Origin: Actinomycetota bacterium | Lineage (GTDB): Bacteria; Actinomycetota; Thermoleophilia; Gaiellales; Gaiellaceae | NCBI GenBank assembly: GCA_013812265.1 | Contig: JACCTQ010000353.1 | Span: 1 to 6,545 of the forward strand | Direction: 5' to 3' | Length of the DNA stretch: 6,545 bases | Shown here: positions 1 through 5,366 of the stretch, one piece after another | Layout of the letters: every line of letters starts with the position of its first letter | Numbering within the stretch: the first letter of the stretch is position 1 | The notes under the pieces: model-generated | What the model saw: only the letters and a program-made list of their open reading frames with translations | Database searches by the model: none | What the model was told of the DNA's origin: nothing | Made by a program: the position numbers and the translations under genes

Positions 1-65
1 CCGAGGCCGGCGCCCTACCGCTTCCAGGAATCGAGCGACGTATCGAGGTGGTCTGGAACACGTGA
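1..65 (+). CDS. C-terminal tail of an unidentified upstream gene (partial)
   Basis: The frame beginning at base 3 reads about 20 residues ending in RRIEVVWNT and stops at TGA 63-65. The rest of the gene lies left of the window. The other two forward frames here look less protein-like, but so short a tail is weak proof of coding. I do not recognise the family. If real, it lies about 114 nt upstream of the hydrolase gene on the same strand, so the two could share a transcript. The stretch between them (66-179) shows no clear promoter or hairpin to me; only the hydrolase ribosome site at its end is convincing. Confidence 0.35.
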   Translation, partial: EAGALPLPGIERRIEVVWNT

Positions 66-168
66 GCCGCGCCTCCCCTTGGGATCGCACCCGAGCCCTG
101 GCGGCGCTGATTTTCACCCTCGCACCGTAGAGGCGCGCGGACGGCGTTTCGAGATCTCCGAGCGTGAT

Positions 169-175
169 AGGAGGT
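169..175 (+). promoter_or_regulatory. Ribosome binding site of the hydrolase gene
   Basis: AGGAGGT ends five to six bases before ATG 180-182. It selects that ATG over the in-frame GTG at 174, which lies inside the site itself. Confidence 0.7.
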
Positions 176-179
176 GGTC

Positions 180-756
180 ATGGCCGAGATCCTGCTGTTC
201 CATCACGCACACGGCCGGACCCGAGGATTCCTCGCGTTCGCCGACGTTCTGCGAGCTGCCGGACACGTCGTCCACGCCCCCGACCTCTACGACGGCAAGA
301 CCTTCACCGACCTCGACGAGGGCGTCGGCTACGCGAAGGAGGTCGCTTCGGGACGATTCAGGAGCGCGGCCGACTCGCCGCCGACGGCTTGCCGAACGAG
401 CTCGTCTATGCCGGGTTCTCGCTCGGAGCGCTGCCCGCGCAGATGCTGGCCCAGACACGCCCGGGGCCAAAGGTGCCCTGTTGTTCCACGCTGCTTTCCC
501 GGCCTCCGAGTTCGGCGGCTCCTGGCCGCCGGGAGTCCCCCTCCAGATCCACATGATGGAGGACGACGAGTGGGCGGTGGAAGACCTTCCAGCCGCGCGC
601 GAGCTCGTCAAGGCGATCGACGGCGCGGAGTTGTTCCTGTATCCCGGCGATCGACATCTGTTCGCTGACAACAGCCTGCCGGACTATGACGAGAGCGCCG
701 CGACACTGCTCGAGCAGCGCGTCCTCGCCTTCCTGGAGGACGTCGAGCAGAACTAG
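180..756 (+). pseudogene. Dienelactone-hydrolase-family alpha/beta hydrolase, two frameshifts
   Basis: The gene is readable in three successive frames. Frame 3 gives MAEILLFHHAHGRTRGF to YAKEV (about residues 1-55). Frame 2 gives GTIQERGRLAADGLPNELVY and on to LAQTRPG. Frame 1 gives AKGALLFHAAFPASEFGG to the end FLEDVEQN and TAG 754-756. Restoring one G near 345 (GTC-GGC-TTC) and one G in the G run at 463-466 gives a continuous 192-residue protein, a normal length for the small dienelactone hydrolase family (COG0412). In the repaired numbering the nucleophile is Ser81 in GFSLG (Ser where classical dienelactone hydrolase has Cys), the acid is probably Asp129 or Asp130, and the His is His160 in GDRHLF. 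The natural substrate is unknown; family members hydrolyse ester or lactone bonds in the cytosol. Either the gene has decayed or the sequence carries two 1-nt errors. The family call is firm; the pseudogene status is not. Confidence 0.8.
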
Positions 757-758
757 CC

Positions 759-1030
759 TGCTGTAAGCACAAGCGCGCCTACCTCGAAGGCCTCGCGCCC
801 TTCCGGACTGGCGGATCACGTGCTTCTTCATCGACGGCAAGTACCGGCGCAACGGGGTCGCTTCCGCCGCGCTCGGCGGTGCCCTGGACGAGATCGCGCG
901 GCTCGGCGGAGGGACGGTCGAGAGCTATCCCGAAGACACCGAAGGCCGGAGGGTGTCCGCATCGTTCCTTCACAACGGCACCGTGTCGATATTCGAGAGT
1001 CACGGGTTCGAGCGAACCCGTCGCATCGGC
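759..1030 (+). pseudogene. GNAT acetyltransferase remnant, lacking its N-terminus and frameshifted
   Basis: Frame 3 from about 765 reads KHKRAYLEGLA. Frame 2 from about 798 then continues ALPDWRITCFFIDGKYRRNG and on through VESYPEDTEGRRVSASFLHN to GFERTRRIG. One G restored after 797 joins them as GLAALPDW. The segment holds the acetyl-CoA-binding motif of GNAT enzymes (RRNGVA after a beta strand) and the late NGTVSIFESHGFE segment. In related proteins, as I remember them, about 60-80 residues precede KHKRAY. Here the hydrolase stop codon lies only a few bases upstream and no start or ribosome site is visible, so the N-terminus is missing. The C-terminal end also runs straight into a glyoxalase fragment. 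No functional product is expected. The acceptor substrate cannot be told. Confidence 0.7.
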
Positions 1031-1173
1031 ACGATGCGGTGTGTGCCGAGCTGGCGTCGCGCGGTGTCGAACTGCTCAACGGCCCGATGAACCGGGACTG
1101 GGGACTCCGCACCGCGAGCTTCACCGACCCGGACGGCCACATCTGGGAGGTGGCGGGCAAGATTCCTTCCTGA
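1030..1173 (+). pseudogene. Glyoxalase/VOC-superfamily C-terminal fragment
   Basis: Frame 1 reads HDAVCAELASRGVELLNGP, then RDWGLRTASFTDPDGHIWEV, and ends GKIPS with TGA at 1171-1173. This is the last strand-helix-strand unit of a vicinal oxygen chelate (VOC) protein. The closing F-x-DPDGH-x-WE pattern includes the Glu that is often the last metal ligand. A whole VOC domain has about 115-130 residues; only about 47 are present. The preceding bases belong to the GNAT remnant in a different frame, so the N-terminal half is missing. No start codon or ribosome site fits a shorter functional version. The substrate is unknown. Confidence 0.7.
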
Positions 1174-1260
1174 GCCGGTGCGGGCGGAGACCCCCGCCTG
1201 CCGGTGTCAACGGCTGCGCTCGGCGAAGCCGCCGAGATCGCCGGTCTTGACCTCAGCGGA

Positions 1261-1292
1261 GATGGAGGGCGCTCGCGCGAGCGCCCTCCATC
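1261..1292. terminator. Perfect 32-nt palindrome, probable bidirectional terminator
   Basis: A 16-base arm starting GATGGAGGGCGC is followed with no spacer by its exact reverse complement, ending in CATC. After a 2-nt bulge (1293-1294) four more pairs form (CGGA 1257-1260 with TCCG 1295-1298). It lies between the end of the plus-strand gene remnants (1173) and the end of the minus-strand secreted-protein gene (1337), where convergent transcripts must stop. There is no T run on either side, which is common for high-GC actinobacterial terminators. A binding site for a dimeric protein is the alternative. The remaining bases of 1174-1336 show nothing else I can name. Confidence 0.6.
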
Positions 1293-1336
1293 CCTCCGGC
1301 CGTCGCTACGGGTTACCGGGCGGTCGTTCCCTCTGC

Positions 1337-1723
1337 CTAGAACGAGCTGTCGTAGCGGTGGCAGGCGTAGTAGTCGAGACCGATGTCGTGCGGTCCGGCG
1401 TTGAGATACGTGTACTGCCGGCTCGGCGGATCGGTCGGGCACGGCTGGCCGTTGAAGATGTCGGCACGGACGATGTGCTCGGTGCCGCGGAACGAGCCGT
1501 CACTCGTCGAGAAGACGAGGAACGTCATCGTCTCCGCCTCGCCCGAGCCGACGCGGGCGAGCCCGCCGGGCGGGGCGCAGTGAACCGCTCCGAAGACGAC
1601 GGGACAATCCCAGCCCTGCTCGTCGAGCTGCGTCCAGTCGGGCCCCTTCGCCGAGGCCCAGGTTGCGCCGGCCACGACGGCCACCGCCGCGGCAAGCACG
1701 CTGATGCTGATGAGACGACGCAT
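1337..1723 (-). CDS. Secreted protein with four cysteines, unknown function
   Basis: This 128-residue protein begins with a clear Sec signal peptide: MRR, a hydrophobic core at about residues 4-21, and an ASA cleavage motif at 23-25. The mature part is about 103 residues with Cys40, Cys49, Cys95 and Cys121, an even number that would suit two disulfides outside the membrane. The C-terminus is rich in Tyr, His and Asp (HDIGLDYYACHRYD). I see no lipobox, membrane anchor or known enzyme motif and do not recognise the family. The ATG is preceded by AGGAGG at a spacing of 8, and the upstream DUF4242 gene ends only 13 nt before it, so the two are almost surely co-transcribed. It is the last gene of the minus-strand group. 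Coding is well supported; function is unknown. Confidence 0.8.
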   Translation of the reverse strand: MRRLISISVLAAAVAVVAGATWASAKGPDWTQLDEQGWDCPVVFGAVHCAPPGGLARVGSGEAETMTFLVFSTSDGSFRGTEHIVRADIFNGQPCPTDPPSRQYTYLNAGPHDIGLDYYACHRYDSSF

Positions 1724-1729
1724 GCGCTT

Positions 1730-1739
1730 CTCCTCCTTA
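1730..1739 (-). promoter_or_regulatory. Stop codon merged with the next gene's ribosome site
   Basis: Read on the minus strand, TAAGGAGGAG contains the TAA of the DUF4242 gene and the AGGAGG site of the secreted-protein gene, sharing one base. Ribosomes ending the first gene would stop on the loading site of the second, which favours translational coupling. Confidence 0.7.
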
Positions 1740-2006
1740 CGTGTAGAAGTACGGGTCGAGCAGACGGACCTGTGTGATCCGATCGACCGGAAGCTCGTTG
1801 CGAGCGGCCGTCTTCCTGATCGCCTCCGGGCTGGGGGCGTCGTAGACGCAGAACGTCTTCTTCCGGTCGTCGCTCACATACGAGTGGATCCAGGTGACGC
1901 CCTCGTCCGCGTTCCGATCGACGATCGCGAGGTGGGTGTCCGCCGCGCCGGCCCCGATCAGGCGCGCACGCTTCGGAAACGTTCGCTCGACGATGTATCG
2001 CGGCAC
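1737..2006 (-). CDS. DUF4242 (SCO4226-like) small protein
   Basis: Starting at GTG 2006 the product has 89 residues. It begins with PRYIVERTFP and contains VDRNADEGVTWIHSYVSDDR, KKTFCVYDAPSPEAIRKTAA and ends VRLLDPYFYT. These blocks match my memory of DUF4242, a ferredoxin-like fold family; the Streptomyces member SCO4226 has been described as a nickel-binding dimer. Whether this protein binds metal is not shown here; the His in TWIHSY and the single Cys are candidates. The GTG start is chosen because GGAGGAG stands just upstream and because PRYIVE is where the family begins. An ATG 27 nt further up would add nine residues across the ribosome site and is less likely. It follows the LuxR regulator gene by 98 nt in the same direction and is tightly linked to the secreted-protein gene behind it. 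Confidence 0.85.
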   Translation of the reverse strand: MPRYIVERTFPKRARLIGAGAADTHLAIVDRNADEGVTWIHSYVSDDRKKTFCVYDAPSPEAIRKTAARNELPVDRITQVRLLDPYFYT

Positions 2007-2010
2007 GTTG

Positions 2011-2017
2011 CTCCTCC
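2011..2017 (-). promoter_or_regulatory. Ribosome binding site deciding the DUF4242 GTG start
   Basis: On the minus strand GGAGGAG stands four bases before GTG 2006-2004. It supports this start over the ATG at 2033, which lies upstream of the site. Confidence 0.65.
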
Positions 2018-2104
2018 GTTCGGGGTCCGCCACTCTCAGGACTCGACGGTAGGAGGTCGCCGCGGAAAGGGCATCGGGAGGCGTACCTACATTGGAGGAG
2101 GGCG

Positions 2105-4729
2105 TTACCGATCTTGGGCGACGACGCCGAGCCGGGCGGCCTCGATGCTCGCCTGGCCGCGCGTGCGGACGCCGAGCTTGCGGAGGATCGCCGACACGTG
2201 ATGATCGACGGTCTTCTCGGCGAGGAAGAGCCGCTCGGCTATCTCCGCGTTGCGGAGCCCTCGAGCGATCAACGCGAGCACCTCGAGCTCACGCGCGGTG
2301 AGGTTCGCGGGATTCTTCCGCGTCGCCGGTCGCGGTCCCCTCGGAAGGCCCCGCGCGCCGCGCTGCCGCAGTCGCCGGGCGACCAGCGCGGCAGCCGGCG
2401 CAGCACCGAGCCGCTGCAACTCGCGCAACGCACGGCGGAGCGCATCGTCATCTTCGGAATCGGCGAGCGCGAGCGCGGCTTCGTACGGGCACCCGAGCCC
2501 GCTCCATTCCTCCGCCGCTCGCGCCCACTCCCCGGCGAGCTGGCGGGCGTACGGCTCGGCTGCACCGGCTGCGATCTCCTCGCGGATGCCTGCCCGCCGG
2601 CGCCAGCAGGCGAGCTCGCCGATCCGCCATGAGGCGCTCCGCCGCAATGCGAGGTCCAGCGTGGCCCCGGTTGCATCCGCGATCGTCCCGTGCCGGCCTT
2701 CGAGCCATGCCGCCTCCGCCCGAGCGGCGGCCACGGGTGCGAGCCGCGGCAGCTCGCCCGTCGGCTCCGCCAGCTTCCATGCCTCGTCCAGCAACGGCCA
2801 GACCTGCGGGTCACCGCGGCGCGCGCGCACGAGCGCGAGCACGACGAGCGACAGGATGCGTGGTGTGGTCGATGTACGCGGGACGCGCAGAACGGAGGCC
2901 GCCGAGTCGGCCGCGTCCGACCAGCGACCCTGGTCGAGCTCCGAGCGCGCGCGATGCGCGTGGAGGTAGAGACGGAACAGCTCGAGACCCTGCTCGCTGC
3001 AGTGGACGATTCCCGCCTCCAGGTACCTGCTCGCACGGGGGTGGCGGCGACTCTCGACCGCAGCCGCGGCGAGCAGGATGGAGATGTGCCCGACCTGCTC
3101 GGCGAGCCCTCCACGGCGGGCGCGCTCGAGGCTTTGCTCGAGCTGCTCGTAATCGCCCTGAACCGAGCTCACGAACGTGAGCGCGTGCGCGGCGCCTTCG
3201 GCATCCTCGAGCTGCTCCGCGAGCTCGAGCGCGCGCCCACCCCAGGCGATCGCCTCCTCCGAGCGTGCCGCGGCCCCACAGAGCCGCCCGAGATTGTGGT
3301 ACGCCCGGACGAGCTCCCGGCCGGGCGGAAGCCGTTCGAGGAGGGTCACGGCGTCCCGCGCCGCACGCTCTGCTTCGGCGGTCCGGCCCGGACACCAGAG
3401 GAACTCGGACAGCCGGCGGTGCACCTCGGCCTCCCCGACCCTGTCGCCCAGCGCCCGGCGGCATTCGAGCGCCTGCTCCAGCGCTGCGATTCCGTCGTCG
3501 TACTGATCGGTCAAGTAGCACTCCCGGGAACGGCGTTCGAGCAGGTTCGCGCGCTCGGCAGCGGACAACCGATCGCCGAAGCGGAGGGCCCGCGCGTACT
3601 GCGCGGCCGACTCGCGGTGCGCCCCGAGCGACGCCGCGCGGGCCGCCGCTGCAGGTGCGAAGCGAAGCACCGCGTCGGTGTCGCCGGCCGCCTCGGCGTG
3701 GTGCGCGAGCCTGGCGAGATCCGGCTCTCCCGTCGGTGGGTCGGCGAGAGCCGCGAGTGCCTTTCTGTGAAGCGCGACCCTCCGATTCAGTGCGACCGAG
3801 CCCTCGACGGCGAGGCGTGCGAGCTCGTGACGGAAGCGCACCCCTTCCGCATCCGCGATCAGGACACCGGAGCCGACACACTCGTCGAGGTGTTCGATCG
3901 CGTCAGCGGCGATCGTCTCGAGCAGCCAGACCTCGCCCTTGGGCGAAACGACCGCGACCGCCTCGAGCAGGGACCTCGCCGCGCGCGTCAGGCGCGCGGC
4001 ACGAGCGAGGACCGCGTCTTGCACCGTGGGTGGAATCTCGGCCTCTCCCGCTGCGAGGACCTCGGTGACGAAGAACGGGTTTCCGGCCGTCTTGCGGAAC
4101 AGATCGTCTGCGTCGATGCCATGGGGTTCGGCGAGCGCCGCCACGCCCACCGGGGACAGCGGCGCGATTTTGAGCCGGCCGATCGCCGCGTTCGCCGCGA
4201 GCTCCCCGATCACGATGCGCAGCGGGTGGGCACGGTCGAGCTCGTCGTCGCGGTAGCTCGCCACGATGAGCGCGGGAACCGTCTCCGCTCTCCGACCCAG
4301 CAATTTGAGAACGTCGAGCGTCGCCTCGTCCGCCCAGTGGACATCCTCGAGCACGAAGACCGTCGGTCGCGTCCGGAGCTCACGCACGAGCATGGCTGCA
4401 ACCTCGTGCGGCTTCGCGCCGCTCTCGACGAGTGCCTCGAGCTCGCCGCCGGGCTCGGCGATGTCGAGTAGCGGCCCGAGGGGGGCGGGCGTGAAGAGCG
4501 CGTCGCATGCTCCCCAGAGGATCCGCACCGAGCGACGCTGCTCGTCGCAGAACTGCCGAATGAGAGCGGTCTTCCCGACTCCCGCCTCGCCGCCGACCAG
4601 GAGCAGGCGGCCGCGCGAGGTGCTGCGCACGGCCGCGAGCGACTGGCGCAGCGCTGCAAGGTGGTGCGAACGCTCGAGCAGGTCGGTCGAGCGGTCGAAC
4701 GTGGTGGTCGTGGCGGTCGGCACGATCAA
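2105..4729 (-). CDS. LuxR-family large ATP-binding transcription regulator (LAL/STAND type)
   Basis: From TTG 4729 the product has 874 residues. An AAA/STAND ATPase domain comes first, with Walker A GGEAGVGKT at 46-54 and Walker B TVFVLEDVHWAD at about 123-134. It is followed by a long helical region of TPR-like repeats (roughly 390-790, for example LERRSRECYLTDQYDDGIAA). A GerE-type helix-turn-helix closes the protein at about 806-874 (LTARELEVLALIARGL, then EKTVDHHVSAILRKLGV). Such proteins use ATP binding as a switch, often sensing a ligand or partner through the repeats, and bind DNA through the C-terminal HTH as transcription activators. The start is set by GGGAG five bases upstream; GTG 4723 is the alternative. 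The frame stays open further up into the cyclase gene, but that part reads as low-complexity shadow sequence. It lies 19 nt behind the cyclase gene, so both are likely one operon. The ligand and target promoters are unknown. Confidence 0.93.
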   Translation of the reverse strand: MIVPTATTTTFDRSTDLLERSHHLAALRQSLAAVRSTSRGRLLLVGGEAGVGKTALIRQFCDEQRRSVRILWGACDALFTPAPLGPLLDIAEPGGELEALVESGAKPHEVAAMLVRELRTRPTVFVLEDVHWADEATLDVLKLLGRRAETVPALIVASYRDDELDRAHPLRIVIGELAANAAIGRLKIAPLSPVGVAALAEPHGIDADDLFRKTAGNPFFVTEVLAAGEAEIPPTVQDAVLARAARLTRAARSLLEAVAVVSPKGEVWLLETIAADAIEHLDECVGSGVLIADAEGVRFRHELARLAVEGSVALNRRVALHRKALAALADPPTGEPDLARLAHHAEAAGDTDAVLRFAPAAAARAASLGAHRESAAQYARALRFGDRLSAAERANLLERRSRECYLTDQYDDGIAALEQALECRRALGDRVGEAEVHRRLSEFLWCPGRTAEAERAARDAVTLLERLPPGRELVRAYHNLGRLCGAAARSEEAIAWGGRALELAEQLEDAEGAAHALTFVSSVQGDYEQLEQSLERARRGGLAEQVGHISILLAAAAVESRRHPRASRYLEAGIVHCSEQGLELFRLYLHAHRARSELDQGRWSDAADSAASVLRVPRTSTTPRILSLVVLALVRARRGDPQVWPLLDEAWKLAEPTGELPRLAPVAAARAEAAWLEGRHGTIADATGATLDLALRRSASWRIGELACWRRRAGIREEIAAGAAEPYARQLAGEWARAAEEWSGLGCPYEAALALADSEDDDALRRALRELQRLGAAPAAALVARRLRQRGARGLPRGPRPATRKNPANLTARELEVLALIARGLRNAEIAERLFLAEKTVDHHVSAILRKLGVRTRGQASIEAARLGVVAQDR

Positions 4730-4734
4730 GCGAG

Positions 4735-4739
4735 CTCCC
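4735..4739 (-). promoter_or_regulatory. Ribosome binding site deciding the TTG start of the LuxR gene
   Basis: On the minus strand GGGAG stands five bases before TTG 4729-4727, within the 19-nt gap behind the cyclase stop codon. This separate ribosome site argues that the two genes are truly split and not one frameshifted fusion. Confidence 0.5.
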
Positions 4740-4748
4740 AGCTGATAG

Positions 4749-5237
4749 TCAACACCACTCGAGCTGATAGATGCGCTCCGGCGCGCTGAGATCCTTGAGG
4801 CGGTGTACGCCCAGGTCGCGGACGTTCGCGTCCACGAGCGCGCAGGTCGTCTGCGACAGAAGCACCTGCCCGCCGTGGCCGACGCCGGCGATACGCGCGC
4901 CCTTGTGGACGTCGAAGCCGACATAACCCTCCTCGGTCAGCCGCGGTTCGCCCGTGTGCAGCCCCATCCGCACACGTATCGGCCCGTCGGCAAGTGCGCG
5001 CTGGCCGTCCGCGGCGGCGGCGGCGGCGTTCGACGCGCGAGCGAAGGCGACGAAGAACGCGTCACCCTGCGTGTCGACCTCGACGCCCTCGTGCACGGCA
5101 AACGCCGCGCGGAGTCGCCGCCGATGCTCGTGCAGCGCCTCCCCGTAGTCGTCGCCGAGCTCGTGTAGCAGCCGCGTCGAGCCCTCCACGTCCGTGAACA
5201 GCAACGTCACGACGCCGGTCGGGAGATCGCTCACCAT
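4749..5237 (-). CDS. Stand-alone class III adenylate/guanylate cyclase domain, atypical active site
   Basis: The 162-residue protein is little more than one cyclase homology domain. LPTGVVTLLFTDVEGSTRLL carries the first metal Asp (Asp16) and DTQGDAFFVAF the second (Asp59). HTGEP, YVGFDVHKGARI and a closing APERIYQLEWC follow. By alignment with canonical cyclases the purine-selecting Lys is replaced by Asp55 and the transition-state Asn by His111, while Arg115 is kept. The GYVGxDVH pattern is, from memory, common in actinobacterial cyclase-ATPase-LuxR fusions such as mycobacterial Rv0386, which is active with non-standard substrate residues. Activity (ATP to cAMP as a homodimer) is plausible but not assured. 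No membrane segment is present. ATG 5237 has only a weak ribosome site; GTG 5234 is possible. It heads the minus-strand operon and diverges from a second cyclase gene. Confidence 0.9.
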   Translation of the reverse strand: MVSDLPTGVVTLLFTDVEGSTRLLHELGDDYGEALHEHRRRLRAAFAVHEGVEVDTQGDAFFVAFARASNAAAAAADGQRALADGPIRVRMGLHTGEPRLTEEGYVGFDVHKGARIAGVGHGGQVLLSQTTCALVDANVRDLGVHRLKDLSAPERIYQLEWC

Positions 5238-5261
5238 CGCGCACCATCATGAGGCGACCCC

Positions 5262-5290
5262 GCTCCGCTGTCCAGCGGACAAAACGGAGC
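5262..5290. promoter_or_regulatory. Two-level dyad in the gap between the divergent cyclase genes
   Basis: GCTCCG (5262-5267) pairs with CGGAGC (5285-5290). Inside it TGTCC (5269-5273) pairs with GGACA (5277-5281) around the loop AGC. It lies 25 nt upstream of the minus-strand cyclase start, so it could be an operator for both genes or a hairpin in the leader of the minus-strand transcript. No binding protein can be named from sequence. Confidence 0.35.
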
Positions 5291-5330
5291 AGGAGCTCAG
5301 AAACTGCCCGTCCCGTAGTCGAAGATCATC

Positions 5331-5360
5331 TTGGTTGCTCTGACCGCGCGCTCCTAGACT
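5331..5360 (+). promoter_or_regulatory. Candidate promoter giving a leaderless transcript of the right-hand cyclase gene
   Basis: TTGGTT (5331-5336) and TAGACT (5355-5360) are separated by 18 nt and resemble the -35 and -10 boxes of the housekeeping sigma factor. A start of transcription about seven bases after the -10 box falls on the G of GTG 5367. No ribosome site lies before that GTG, which agrees with leaderless translation, frequent in actinobacteria. The -35 match is only partial. Confidence 0.4.
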
Positions 5361-5366
5361 TCCGGC

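Noticed and set aside
114..671. Minus-strand open frame opposite the hydrolase
   Set aside because: The plus strand carries clear hydrolase sequence in all three segments, so this frame is a shadow.
820..1173. A single 117-residue plus-strand gene
   Set aside because: Only the last ~47 residues are VOC-like; the first part is the GNAT remnant read in the wrong frame.
2690..4471. 593-codon open frame on the plus strand
   Set aside because: It lies antisense within the LuxR regulator gene, lacks a ribosome site and recognisable domains, and is rich in Arg, Glu and Gly as expected of a shadow frame.
4730..4924. N-terminal extension of the LuxR regulator into the cyclase gene
   Set aside because: The frame is open, but the translation is Ser/Arg/Thr-rich shadow sequence of the cyclase gene; the ribosome site at 4735-4739 and the start of the ATPase domain favour TTG 4729.
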